Below are positions 27,719 through 37,379 of a stretch of 64,000 bases of DNA, piece after piece. Under the pieces are notes generated by a model. It ran no database searches. It was not told the DNA's origin and was given only the letters and a program-made list of their open reading frames with translations. Numbering within the stretch: the first letter of the stretch is position 1; every line of letters begins with the position of its first letter. The DNA lies in contig KB235926.1 of the NCBI GenBank assembly GCA_000332255.1, forward strand, positions 1,119,733 to 1,183,732. Reading direction: 5' to 3'. This DNA comes from a cyanobacterium PCC 7702 (lineage in GTDB: Bacteria; Cyanobacteriota; Cyanobacteriia; Cyanobacteriales; Nostocaceae). Made by a program: the position numbers and the translations under genes.

Positions 27719-28132
27719 GGGTGATTCAGGTGATGGGAACCAGACAACAGTTTCGTGACCCTTGCAAACGCTGATAATTTCTCATACAGAATTGCTCTAT
27801 TTGATTTCCAATAGCAATCTTCTATTCTCATTAAACCTGGGGTATAATACCCTTGTTGTTGCATATTTTTATCATTTTGACAGGAGGAGCACACAGATAC
27901 ACGTTTGGCATCACCTCAGCTACTTGTAGACCTTGTCAAGCCTAGCAAGAGGATAAAATCAATAGAAATCTTATGCATTACGAGCAGACATATTGCCTGT
28001 TTGCTGTGGGGATTTCATTGGTATTCATCTGTGAATGACAACAGCTAAAGCTCTTACTAGCCTCTTACTTCTAACTTCTAGGGCTTTTAACCCTCACTAC
28101 TAACTTAATTTTGATAGGTATTAGCGTTTGTC
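27719..28132. other. Intergenic gap between NRPS cluster and PepSY gene
   Basis: 414 bases with no convincing gene on either strand. A Shine-Dalgarno-like AGGAGG near 27884 is not followed by a usable start. No convincing terminator or Fur-type palindrome was found. It probably holds the end of the NRPS transcript and the promoter of the PepSY gene. Confidence 0.5.
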
Positions 28133-29254
28133 ATGAATAGGAAAAAACTCCACGACATTGCATTTTATATTCATCGATATATTGGCTTGGTAGTGGGGTT
28201 AATTGTAGTTTTGATAGGTTTAACTGGTAGTCTGTTGGTATTTAAACCAGAAATAGAACATTCTATCGTTACGCAAAAATTTGGTCATGTTGTTCCTGGG
28301 AAAGAGTTCATATCGATTGATGTGGTGATGGAAATTATCAAGAAAGCGATCGCTCCCCAACCTGATCTGAAGATAGGTTCCATCATCCTCCCAAAAGATC
28401 CCACCTCTTTTTATCACGTGCGGCTGTGGGACTCCAAGGACAAAATGACCCAGATGTTCATTAATCCTTACACGGGTAAGGTAATGGGTTGGTTAAAGGA
28501 AGATTTTAATATTATGCAGGTGACCTTAAGATTGCACTATCAACTTTTAGCGGGTCAACCTGGTTTGATTTTGATTGGAATTACTGGTTTGTTGTTGTTT
28601 ATCCTTACTATTACAGGAGTAATATTGTGGCCGGGTTGGAGAAAATTGATTGCTGGATTTAAAATCAAGTGGAATGCTCATCCCAAGCGAGTGAATTTTG
28701 ACATTCACAAAGTTATAGGAATAATAGTTTTTGCTTTTTTATGTTTAACTAGCATCACAGGTTTTTGCTTGAATTTCTACGAGCAATCCGTTGCAGCTAT
28801 TTATGCAGTTACCTTTACTCCCAAACCACCGGAACTAGCTTCTAAACCAATCCCCGGTCGTTCGCCGTTACCATTATCGCAAATCTTGAAGAAGGCAGAT
28901 GCAGCTTTACCGAATACCAAAACAACTTACATTGGAATTCCCGATGGGTCAGAAGGAGTTATTAGAGTAGGGAAAAAACAAGCTCACGAAACTTCTCACC
29001 TTGGTGAAAGCGAGATTTCTTTAGATATGTACACCGGTGAAGTTTTACGAGTGTTTGATAGTCGTTCTTTAGCTTTGGGCGATCGCATTATCACCTCTTT
29101 TTCTCCTTTACATTTTGGCACCTTCTGGGGACTTGCTAGCCGTATTCTCTACGTGTTCGTTGGTTTAGCAACTTCAATTTTGTTTGTTACTGGTCTTGTA
29201 ATGTGGTGGTATCGTCGTCGGGTCAACACCACAACTCCCACAAAAACGTTGTAA
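28133..29254 (+). CDS. PepSY-associated transmembrane protein (PiuB type)
   Basis: Membrane protein of 373 residues with about four hydrophobic helices: near 18-38 (IGLVVGLIVVLIGLTGSLLVF), 145-170, 192-215 and 340-362. The start LHDIAFYIHRYIGL and LHYQLLAGQPG are typical of PepSY_TM proteins, which are often iron-regulated and lie beside siderophore genes; some act in reductive release of iron. Position just downstream of the NRPS cluster suggests a role in using the peptide product as a metal chelator, which is an inference. The basic C-terminus after the last helix points to a cytoplasmic tail. Confidence 0.88.
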   Translation: MNRKKLHDIAFYIHRYIGLVVGLIVVLIGLTGSLLVFKPEIEHSIVTQKFGHVVPGKEFISIDVVMEIIKKAIAPQPDLKIGSIILPKDPTSFYHVRLWDSKDKMTQMFINPYTGKVMGWLKEDFNIMQVTLRLHYQLLAGQPGLILIGITGLLLFILTITGVILWPGWRKLIAGFKIKWNAHPKRVNFDIHKVIGIIVFAFLCLTSITGFCLNFYEQSVAAIYAVTFTPKPPELASKPIPGRSPLPLSQILKKADAALPNTKTTYIGIPDGSEGVIRVGKKQAHETSHLGESEISLDMYTGEVLRVFDSRSLALGDRIITSFSPLHFGTFWGLASRILYVFVGLATSILFVTGLVMWWYRRRVNTTTPTKTL

Positions 29255-29282
29255 TTGTCGAGGAGCAAGACTGACTACAGAA

Positions 29283-30944
29283 TTACAATAGTGATTTGCA
29301 GCGATAAAGTTGATAGGGAACGCCAATACGATAGTGTTGTTTGCTATCTATTATGCAATGATTTCTCTGGGAAACTACCACCTGCTGGGGATAATCGCGA
29401 CGTTTAATTCCAGGAGCAACAACCCATAAATTGAACTGGGATGAAGTTAGTTCAGATAGTTGGGAAAGTTTGTTCCAGACAGATTGAAAATCAGGTGATT
29501 TTTTTAAAAAAGCAACATTGGTAGATATCTCTTTTCCATTCCTAAGTTTTTCTAAAGCTAAAGCAAAACTCAATCCCAATGCAACATCTTGATAATTTCC
29601 ATAACCAACAACAAGCATTATAGGTGTGGAAGGTTCTTGGTTCATTGTTTGAGCAACTTGTTCTGGTGCGAACGGTTTGAGAAAAGCTAAATTATAAACA
29701 ACAAAAAAGCAGCTAACCAAACCAACCAGAAAAACAGTAAAAATGGAAAATTGCAATTTTGAACTTTTAATTTCTGTTAGACTAGCAGCAATGAGAGCAC
29801 AAATACCAGGATAGTATACAAAAGCATAGCGAGGAACGGCAGTAATATCTTTTCTCAAAAAATAAGCGATCGCCAAAAATTCTAATAAAACCCCCGTCAC
29901 AAAACTAAAAAGGGTAAAAGTAGCTAAATAAGTTGCTGCATTGCTCCCGAGATGCTTCAATCCCTTGCAAACTTTCCAACCGAGCCAAATGGCAAAAACA
30001 AGCATCAAAAGACCAGATAAAATTGCAATGTGATATGGTTGTTTTTCAACGGGAAAAGCAATTGACATTAAGATTAAGTTCATCAAGGTTTGATAAAAAG
30101 GAGCAAGCAAATTCGGAGGCTCGATCCAGTTGGTTTCCGGACGATTGTATTCTTGAAAGATTATTGGCAGCCAGGGTAAAAAACTTAGTATAACTGCAGT
30201 TATAGATAAGGTCAATAATCGCCAAATTTTTCGGTAATTGTTAAGATTTTTTGAGAATAAATATAAGTAGATAAATAAGGTTAATGCTTCGGCACAAAAA
30301 GCAAACATAAAAAAATAATGGACGTAGAAACCAATAATATTAATAATTATCCAAAGGAACCAAGTTGTATATTTGGGTTGTTGTTCCATCCCAATATCTT
30401 TTTGAATTTGTATTAGTTCCAATAAGGATAAAGTTATCAATAACATTGGTAAGGTGTAATGTCTTGCTTCTTGGGAAAGGTAAACAGCAAAAGGTGAAAC
30501 AGCCATTAGCGTTGCTGCGACAAGTCCAGAAGTTTTTGAAAAAGCAAGACGATTGACGCCATAAATAGCAGCGATCGCAAGCACACCTAACATAGCAGGT
30601 AGCGATCGCAATTTTACGATCCAATTTTCCCCCCTCATCCACCCCAACCAACTATACATCCAGCAAAAAAACAACGGTGGATGGGTAGACTGGTCAATAA
30701 GATTTTGGGCAATTTGAAAACAGCTTTGACCAGGTTGATAAGTAAAAATATCCTGTAATTTTTCTGCAGGTAAGACCACATCTAAAGGCAAATCGTGGTA
30801 ACCTTTACCCAAACTAAAAAGAGCAGTGATGACCTCATCCATCCATAAAGGTTTTAAGTCTAAATTGGCAAAGCGCAAAACTGTACCAAGTGCTAAGATT
30901 GCAAACAAACCTAGATAATGTCGAATCAGTCTGGGATTAATCAT
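29283..30944 (-). CDS. GT-C family glycosyltransferase (GT39/ArnT-like)
   Basis: Polytopic membrane protein of 553 residues, convergent with the PepSY gene. The first extracytoplasmic loop carries LWMDEVIT, the acidic pair typical of PMT/ArnT glycosyltransferases. THPPLFF and SQEARHYTL follow, and about ten hydrophobic helices run to residue 420. The C-terminal 120 residues are soluble. Family members move a sugar from a lipid-phosphate donor to a lipid or protein outside the inner membrane. Donor and acceptor cannot be read from sequence. It is transcribed away from the helicase gene from a 48-base gap. Confidence 0.85.
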   Translation of the reverse strand: MINPRLIRHYLGLFAILALGTVLRFANLDLKPLWMDEVITALFSLGKGYHDLPLDVVLPAEKLQDIFTYQPGQSCFQIAQNLIDQSTHPPLFFCWMYSWLGWMRGENWIVKLRSLPAMLGVLAIAAIYGVNRLAFSKTSGLVAATLMAVSPFAVYLSQEARHYTLPMLLITLSLLELIQIQKDIGMEQQPKYTTWFLWIIINIIGFYVHYFFMFAFCAEALTLFIYLYLFSKNLNNYRKIWRLLTLSITAVILSFLPWLPIIFQEYNRPETNWIEPPNLLAPFYQTLMNLILMSIAFPVEKQPYHIAILSGLLMLVFAIWLGWKVCKGLKHLGSNAATYLATFTLFSFVTGVLLEFLAIAYFLRKDITAVPRYAFVYYPGICALIAASLTEIKSSKLQFSIFTVFLVGLVSCFFVVYNLAFLKPFAPEQVAQTMNQEPSTPIMLVVGYGNYQDVALGLSFALALEKLRNGKEISTNVAFLKKSPDFQSVWNKLSQLSELTSSQFNLWVVAPGIKRRDYPQQVVVSQRNHCIIDSKQHYRIGVPYQLYRCKSLL

Positions 30945-30992
30945 TTTTAGTTGTTAGTATCTACTAAAATCTAAAATTTTATAAGATACTAT

Positions 30993-33338
30993 TTGACAGA
31001 TACATATCCAGTGTCTCAAGAACCTTCCGTTGTTCAACAAGAACCTGCATCTGATTTATATTCCTTTAGGGAAAAAGCTATATTGAACATCCGCAACCAA
31101 CTGCGTCCCGGTCAGCAACAAATGGCTGATTGGGAATCAGGACAGCTAGCGGTCTGTGCAGTTCCCGGTGCTGGGAAATCCACAGGAATGGCCGCAGCTG
31201 TTGCCATCACGATCGCCCGTCAACACCAAAGTTCTGCATCGCGCTTTTTGGAACGTCAATTAGTAGTTGTCACCTTTACTCGCTCTGCAGCTGCTAATAT
31301 TAAAGCCAAAATCTGTAAATATCTTAAAGAATTATCTTTACCTCCAATTGGCTTTGCAGTCTACACCTTGCACGGATTGGCCTTGAATATAGCCAGTCGT
31401 CATCCCGAACTATCGGGGTTGCCCTGGGATGATGTGACACTGATTACTCCTACTACCAGCCATCGAGTACTGCGCAATACCGTGGAACAATGGATATACA
31501 AACATCCACAGCATTACGGGCGTCTGATAGAAGGTATACAATTTGACGGAGAAGAAACAGAAAGATTGCGCCGTCAATCTGTACTGCGCACAGAAGTATT
31601 ACCAGAATTAGCAACAACAGTCATTCACGAAGCAAAAAGTTCTGGCTTGTTTCCAGAGGATTTGCAACGATTGAGCGAGCAGACCCGAGACGACTACGGT
31701 ATTTTAAGCATGGCAGCTGGATTGTACGAGCAATATCAAAACTTGATGCGCTCGCGTGATTTGATTGACTATGACGATATGATTTTAGCTGCACTGCGAG
31801 TTCTGGAAAACCCCAGCGCGCGGCAAATAGAACAAAATCAAGTTTTTGCAGTTTTTGAAGACGAAGCCCAAGATTCTAGCCCTTTGCAAACCAAGTTATT
31901 AAAAATTCTCGCCAGCGATTCCACCAATCCTCATCAACCGCCAAATCTTATCCGTGTTGGCGATCCCAATCAAGCAATTAACTCTACTTTTACCCCCGCC
32001 GACCCGATTTATTTTCGCCAATTTTGTGAAGATTGCAAAACTCAAAACCGATTGGCAACGATGGATCGAGCCGGTCGCAGTACCAAAATTATCATTGACG
32101 CTGCCAACTTTGTACTGGAATGGGTAAACGCAAAAACACGAGCAAATGCAACACAAGTCAATTCCTTTCCTTCTCCCTTTCGTCCCCAAAAAATACACCC
32201 AGTCAGCTTTGACGATCCGCAAACAGATGCGAATCCCCAACCAGAAGGACGGGGACTGGAAATACGCACGCCTGATGACATTTATCACACCGTCGAGCTG
32301 CTTTCGCAAAGAATTGTTCAGTTATTTGCTCAAGATCCAACCAAAATCAGTGCAGCCATTTTAGTACGGGAAAATCGCCAAGGTCGGTGGTTGGCAGAAA
32401 AATTGTCACCTATTTGCAAACAGCAGCAAATTACCCTTTACGATGTTGGAGAGCGCGATCGCCACTCCCACGTACCGCAAGAAATTTTGACCTTGCTGCA
32501 ATTTTGCGATCGCCCCCATTCTCCAGATTATCTCAAAGCAGTTTTAGAAGTCTTCGTCGAACGACAATTAATTCCCACCCAAGATCTTAACGCCCTGGCT
32601 TTTGCGCCAGAAAATTTTTTGTATCCCAGCCCTTTGTGCGCATCTCCACCAGAACCAGTCCAAAAAGCTGCACGTTTGTGTCGCAGTTTACTTCGCGCTC
32701 GCTTGGAACTACCTTTGTATCAATTAATTCCCTTTTTCGCCTTGACTTTAAATTACGACCAAGCAGAACTAGCAACAGCTGACAAACTTGCAGAAAGAGT
32801 TAACCAGCAAATAGGTGGTAATACTTCTATGGGAACAATGCTGGATATACTAAACGAAATTGTCAGCTCCGAACGCTTTGAACCTGTAGAAACTGAAGAT
32901 TTACAGGCCAGGTACACCCGTTGCGCCCAACTAACCATTATTACCATGCACAAAGCAAAAGGACTGGATTGGGAGTGCGTATTCATCCCTTTTCTGCACG
33001 AAAACATCATACCCGGCAAATTTTGGCTTCCTCCCCAAGCTCGATTTTTGGGTAACTTTACCTTGTCAGAAATTGCTCGCGCCCAAATTCGCGCCAACCT
33101 CCACGGACAATCTCCATTACCGGATATTTATCAAGCTTGGGAACAAGCAAAATATCTCAAAACAGCCGAAGAATATCGCTTGCTTTACGTCGCCATCACC
33201 AGAGCCAAACGTTTGTTATGGATATCTGCGGCCCAAAAAGCACCCTTTAGTTGGGCTAAACCAGAAAATTTGCAACCACAACCACCTTGTCCTGTTTTTT
33301 CAGCACTAAAGCAGCGATTCCCCGAATGCGTGCTGTAG
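30993..33338 (+). CDS. UvrD/PcrA-like ATP-dependent DNA helicase
   Basis: Superfamily 1 helicase of about 781 residues. Motifs visible: Walker A VPGAGKST, VTFTRSAAANIKAK, Walker B FEDEAQD, GDPNQAINSTF, TMHKAKGLDWECVFIP and YVAITRAKRLLW. It is typical of cyanobacterial UvrD-like helicases, which unwind DNA in repair or replication-fork restart. No ATG lies near the 5' end: TTG 30993 and GTG 31011 are the candidate starts, and the first ATG is about 40 codons inside. The GT gene is divergent 48 bases away. Confidence 0.88.
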   Translation: MTDTYPVSQEPSVVQQEPASDLYSFREKAILNIRNQLRPGQQQMADWESGQLAVCAVPGAGKSTGMAAAVAITIARQHQSSASRFLERQLVVVTFTRSAAANIKAKICKYLKELSLPPIGFAVYTLHGLALNIASRHPELSGLPWDDVTLITPTTSHRVLRNTVEQWIYKHPQHYGRLIEGIQFDGEETERLRRQSVLRTEVLPELATTVIHEAKSSGLFPEDLQRLSEQTRDDYGILSMAAGLYEQYQNLMRSRDLIDYDDMILAALRVLENPSARQIEQNQVFAVFEDEAQDSSPLQTKLLKILASDSTNPHQPPNLIRVGDPNQAINSTFTPADPIYFRQFCEDCKTQNRLATMDRAGRSTKIIIDAANFVLEWVNAKTRANATQVNSFPSPFRPQKIHPVSFDDPQTDANPQPEGRGLEIRTPDDIYHTVELLSQRIVQLFAQDPTKISAAILVRENRQGRWLAEKLSPICKQQQITLYDVGERDRHSHVPQEILTLLQFCDRPHSPDYLKAVLEVFVERQLIPTQDLNALAFAPENFLYPSPLCASPPEPVQKAARLCRSLLRARLELPLYQLIPFFALTLNYDQAELATADKLAERVNQQIGGNTSMGTMLDILNEIVSSERFEPVETEDLQARYTRCAQLTIITMHKAKGLDWECVFIPFLHENIIPGKFWLPPQARFLGNFTLSEIARAQIRANLHGQSPLPDIYQAWEQAKYLKTAEEYRLLYVAITRAKRLLWISAAQKAPFSWAKPENLQPQPPCPVFSALKQRFPECVL

Positions 33339-33420
33339 CTGTTTGCGTTAGCCCTGCCATTGCTCCACAAATCCAAAAAACGTAGTAATATATTAGATTG
33401 TGTCGTTTGACAAGTTTCCC

Positions 33421-33618
33421 ATGCCCAAACTAAAGACAAGGAAAGCAGCAGCAAAAAGATTCCGCGCCACCGGTAGCGGCAAAATTATGCGTCGCAAAGC
33501 TTTCAGAAATCACCTGCTCGAACACAAAAGTGCCAAAAGAAAGCGTGCTCTTTCCCATATGGTAATTGTGGATGAGCGCGATGAAAAAAACGTGCGTTTA
33601 ATGCTTCCATATTTATAA
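33421..33618 (+). CDS. rpmI: 50S ribosomal protein L35
   Basis: 65-residue basic protein with the L35 pattern [34 protein letters not shown] and VRLMLPYL. It lies 28 bases before rplT, the usual rpmI-rplT pair; infC is not adjacent. The ATG at 33421 gives the family N-terminus. Confidence 0.98.
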   Translation: MPKLKTRKAAAKRFRATGSGKIMRRKAFRNHLLEHKSAKRKRALSHMVIVDERDEKNVRLMLPYL

Positions 33619-33646
33619 GTCGTTCATCTCGAGGAAAAGTCAGTCT

Positions 33647-34003
33647 ATGACAAGGGTAAAACGCGGTAACGTTGCTCGCAAACGCCGCAAGAAAATTCTC
33701 AAACTCGCTAAAGGGTATCGCGGCGCTCACTCGAAGCTGTTTCGAATTGCAAACCAACAAGTCATGAAAGCACTGCGGTACGCCTATCGCGATCGCAAAA
33801 GACGCAAACGTGACTTTCGCCGCCTGTGGATCGTACGCATCAACGCCGCCGTACGCCAGCATGGTATGAGTTACAGCCAATTTCTCGGCAATCTCAAAAA
33901 AGCCAACGTCCAACTCAACCGCAAAATGTTGGCTCAACTAGCAGTCCTCGATCCAGACGGCTTTAGCAAAATCGCCGCACTAGCCAGCCAAGTCCAAGCC
34001 TAA
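33647..34003 (+). CDS. rplT: 50S ribosomal protein L20
   Basis: 118-residue L20: [25 protein letters not shown] at the N-terminus, then [15 protein letters not shown] and LAVLDPDGF. It binds 23S rRNA early in 50S assembly and in many bacteria represses its own operon; no leader structure for that was identified here. Cotranscribed with rpmI. Confidence 0.98.
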   Translation: MTRVKRGNVARKRRKKILKLAKGYRGAHSKLFRIANQQVMKALRYAYRDRKRRKRDFRRLWIVRINAAVRQHGMSYSQFLGNLKKANVQLNRKMLAQLAVLDPDGFSKIAALASQVQA

Positions 34004-34156
34004 ATTGACAAAATACTACCGCAACACCTTGAGATGGATACAGACGCAACTTGATTACCATACAAACAAAGGCTGCTGTACAAGCTATCATTAGTGCTTG
34101 CATCGCCCGCTCTGAGTTTGTACAACCGCGATCCTCCATCGCCCGGTGTTTAAAAA

Positions 34157-34975
34157 ATGCCACGTATCCGCACTCAAATACTTGTCCTCATTATGGCATT
34201 TGCCTTTTGGCTTTTGCCTGGTTATTCTGATACTACTAACATCACGACTGCCGCAGAACTATCAGAAATTCAGCGGCGGGGCTATTTAATAGTTGCAGTT
34301 AAAGATAATTTGCCTCCCCTGGGATTTACAGACGCTAGCGGTAAGCTCCAGGGTTTAGAAATCGATTTAGCAAAAGCCTTGGCAACCGAGCTGCTAGGGT
34401 CACCGGAAGCTATCAAATTGCAACCCGTAGCCAATCGCGATCGCCTCCCGCAAGTATTAGACCACAAAGTTGACCTTGCCATCGCCCGAGTCACAGCCAC
34501 AGAACCGCGCGCTCGCTTAGTAAGTTTTAGTATTCCTTACTATTTTGACGGCACGAGATTAATTACTAAAGACAGTTCCGTGCAAAAGTTAACTGACTTA
34601 GGACAAAAAAAAATAGCCGTTCTCAACCACTCCAGCACCATTGCCACAGTCAGGTATTACCTACCACAAGCAAAATTGGTGGGGGTAGATTCCTATCAAC
34701 AAGCGCGATCGCTCCTAGAAAGCAAAGCTGCGATCGCCTTTGCTGCAGACAGCAGCGTCCTGACTGGTTGGGTGCAACAATACCCCCAGTATCGACTGCT
34801 GGCGTTAAGACTATCAACCGAACCTTTATCTGTAGTTATGCCAAAAGGATTGCAGTACGAGCCACTACGGCGCCGGATAAATAACGCGATCGCCCGCTAC
34901 CTCCAACAAGGTTGGCTGCAACAACGCATCCAATACTGGGGTTTGCCGTCTTCACAGTTAAACATTAGTCAATAG
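34157..34975 (+). CDS. Periplasmic solute-binding protein, family 3
   Basis: 272-residue extracytoplasmic binding protein. The first 25 residues form a signal peptide (basic start, then ILVLIMAFAFWLLPG). The mature part starts with RRGYLIVAVKDNLPPLGFTD and GLEIDLAKALA, as in amino-acid ABC transporter binding proteins; FSIPYYFDGTRL and the late PLSVVMPKG segment also fit. No permease or ATPase gene lies beside it, so it may work with a distant transporter. Ligand unknown. Confidence 0.85.
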   Translation: MPRIRTQILVLIMAFAFWLLPGYSDTTNITTAAELSEIQRRGYLIVAVKDNLPPLGFTDASGKLQGLEIDLAKALATELLGSPEAIKLQPVANRDRLPQVLDHKVDLAIARVTATEPRARLVSFSIPYYFDGTRLITKDSSVQKLTDLGQKKIAVLNHSSTIATVRYYLPQAKLVGVDSYQQARSLLESKAAIAFAADSSVLTGWVQQYPQYRLLALRLSTEPLSVVMPKGLQYEPLRRRINNAIARYLQQGWLQQRIQYWGLPSSQLNISQ

Positions 34976-35025
34976 TTAGCTGTTTTCCCGATAATAAATT
35001 CCAGAAAAGATTTTTTCTCAAGGCA

Positions 35026-35550
35026 ATGGATAGCAACTTAGCAATTATATATCTCTCAATTCTCGTAGGCTTGCTTTTATTTATCGCCATCAATATTTTT
35101 CGTCAGATTTGGAAAACTCGCAAACTCGAAAGTTCTTTTGCACGTCTGCAAAAAAAATTAACAAAAGAACAAGGCACAGCTCAAGAGTACTACGAATTAG
35201 GTAGCATTTATACTGAAAAAAAAATTTACTCCCAAGCAATAACCCTTTTTCAAAAAGCTCTCAAAGCTGCCGAACAAGAGGGAGAAAAAAATATTGCTCC
35301 TATTTACAACGGACTCGGTTACGTTTACTTTGCACAACAGCAATACGACTTAGCAATTCGTAACTACAAAGAAGCCCTAAAAAACAAACCCGATTATGTC
35401 ACAGCACTAAACAATCTCGGTCACGCCTACGAAAAGAAAAAACTAAACGCCCAAGCACTGCAAAGTTACGAAGAAGCACTGAAATACGATCCAAAAAACT
35501 CCACGGCTAAACGCCGAGCTGAATCTTTACGTCGCTTGGTTTCTGCCTAA
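35026..35550 (+). CDS. ycf37: Ycf37-like TPR protein (photosystem I assembly/stability)
   Basis: 174 residues: one N-terminal transmembrane helix (residues about 5-28, IIYLSILVGLLLFIAINIF), then three TPR units beginning at YYELGSIYTEKK, YNGLGYVYFAQQ and LNNLGHAYEKKK. Length and layout match cyanobacterial Ycf37, which supports photosystem I assembly or stability at the thylakoid membrane. Nearby chlB (276 bases downstream) fits a photosynthesis setting. The gene name rests on architecture, not on an alignment. Confidence 0.72.
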   Translation: MDSNLAIIYLSILVGLLLFIAINIFRQIWKTRKLESSFARLQKKLTKEQGTAQEYYELGSIYTEKKIYSQAITLFQKALKAAEQEGEKNIAPIYNGLGYVYFAQQQYDLAIRNYKEALKNKPDYVTALNNLGHAYEKKKLNAQALQSYEEALKYDPKNSTAKRRAESLRRLVSA

Positions 35551-35826
35551 AGAAAGCAGAGCTATTTCCGCTGCGACTGTTTTTGAAGAATTTTACCAAT
35601 ACATTAAGTTTAATATCGCCCCCACACCAGGAATGTGGTTGTTACCAAAGGCTCAATTCCAACACCCAAGAGCATTTGCGCCATCGACAAAAGACTTGAG
35701 AGCAACCAACCCCCTACTTCTTCCCCATTACAACTTTTGAGAAAATCAAAAACGATTTCACAATCAAGCAATCATTGTCCACCTAAGATTCGGACATACT
35801 TCGTGTGATCAAAGGGAGAACAGCGA

Positions 35827-37353
35827 ATGAAATTGGCTTACTGGATGTATGCAGGTCCGGCCCACATAGGTACTTTGCGGATCGCCAGTTCTTTTCAAAA
35901 CGTTCATGCCATCATGCACGCACCCTTGGGAGATGACTACTTCAACGTCATGCGTTCCATGCTAGAGCGGGAACGGAACTTTACCCCCGTAACAGCCAGT
36001 ATCGTCGATCGCAACGTTTTGGCGCGCGGTTCTCAAGAAAAAGTGGTGGACAACATTACCCGCAAAGACAAAGAAGAAACTCCCGATTTAATTGTGCTTA
36101 CTCCTACCTGCACCTCCAGCATTTTGCAAGAAGATTTGCAAAACTTTGTAGAGCGGGCAAAAATGGAAGCCAAAGCAGACGTGCTGCTAGCAGACGTCAA
36201 TCACTACCGCGTCAACGAGCTGCAAGCAGCCGATCGCACCCTGCATCAAATTGTTCAGTACTACATCGAAAAAGCCCGCAAAAAAAACGAACTACCACAA
36301 CAGAAAACAGCTAAACCCTCTGTAAATATTATCGGTATTTCCACCCTTGGCTTCCACAACCAGCACGACTGCACCGAGTTAAAGAAATTAATGGCACAGT
36401 TAGGCATTGAAGTTAATGCCGTAATTCCCGAGGGCGCCTGCGTCCACGACTTAAAAAATCTGCCTCGTGCTTGGTTTAACCTCGTACCTTACCGCGAACT
36501 CGGTTTAATGACTGCTCGCTACCTCGAGCAAGAATTTGGCACACCCTACATAGATATTACTCCCATGGGTGTCGTGGAAACTGCTCGCTGCATCCGCAAA
36601 ATTCAACAAGTAATTAACCAGCAAGGGATAAACGCAGACTACGAAGAGTTTATCCAACAGCAAACCCTGCACGTCTCCCAAGCTGCTTGGTTCTCCCGTT
36701 CCATCGACTGTCAAAACCTGACCGGTAAAAAAGCTGTGGTCTTTGGAGATTGCACCCACGCCGCCGCCATGACTAAAATTTTGGCACGAGAAATGGGCAT
36801 TCACGTTGTCTGGGCTGGAACTTACTGCAAATACGATGCAGACTGGTTTAAACAACAAGTCAGCGAATACTGCGACGAGACAATCGTCACGGAAGACCAC
36901 GGTGAAATTGGAGATGCGATCGCTCGCGTCGAACCCGCGGCGATTTTCGGTACCCAAATGGAACGCCACGTTGGTAAGCGCTTGAACATTCCCTGCGGTG
37001 TCATCGCCGCACCCATTCACATTCAAAACTTCCCCATTAGCTACAAACCATTCCTAGGCTACGAAGGCACTAACCAAATTACTGATTTGATTTACAATAC
37101 TTTTACCTTGGGAATGGAAGACCACCTCCTAGAAATATTTGGCGGACACGATACTAAAGAAGCAATTACCAAAGGTATTTCCGCCGCATCGGACTTGAAC
37201 TGGACTAAAGATGGCTTGGCAGAATTAAATAAAATTCCCGGTTTTGTGCGTGGAAAAGTCAAGCGCAACACCGAGAAATTTGCTCGGGAACGAGGTATTA
37301 AAGATATTACCGCCGAAGTTCTTTACGCTGCCAAAGAAGCAGTAGGAGGCTAA
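35827..37353 (+). CDS. chlB: Light-independent protochlorophyllide reductase subunit B
   Basis: 508-residue ChlB, the catalytic partner of ChlN in dark-operative protochlorophyllide reductase. The N-terminus [20 protein letters not shown] and the [14 protein letters not shown] cysteine region are diagnostic, and the C-terminal domain ([32 protein letters not shown]) is intact. A good ribosome binding site (AAGGGAGAA) precedes the ATG. chlL and chlN are not in the window. The 276-base gap upstream contains no gene I can see and probably holds the promoter. Confidence 0.98.
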   Translation: MKLAYWMYAGPAHIGTLRIASSFQNVHAIMHAPLGDDYFNVMRSMLERERNFTPVTASIVDRNVLARGSQEKVVDNITRKDKEETPDLIVLTPTCTSSILQEDLQNFVERAKMEAKADVLLADVNHYRVNELQAADRTLHQIVQYYIEKARKKNELPQQKTAKPSVNIIGISTLGFHNQHDCTELKKLMAQLGIEVNAVIPEGACVHDLKNLPRAWFNLVPYRELGLMTARYLEQEFGTPYIDITPMGVVETARCIRKIQQVINQQGINADYEEFIQQQTLHVSQAAWFSRSIDCQNLTGKKAVVFGDCTHAAAMTKILAREMGIHVVWAGTYCKYDADWFKQQVSEYCDETIVTEDHGEIGDAIARVEPAAIFGTQMERHVGKRLNIPCGVIAAPIHIQNFPISYKPFLGYEGTNQITDLIYNTFTLGMEDHLLEIFGGHDTKEAITKGISAASDLNWTKDGLAELNKIPGFVRGKVKRNTEKFARERGIKDITAEVLYAAKEAVGG

Positions 37354-37379
37354 ACAAAAGGGACGACAACCACTAAGCT

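Noticed and set aside
27772-27795. Fur-box-like sequence (TGATAAT followed by a poor second half)
   Set aside because: Only one half matches a 7-1-7 Fur site, too weak to call in AT-rich DNA.
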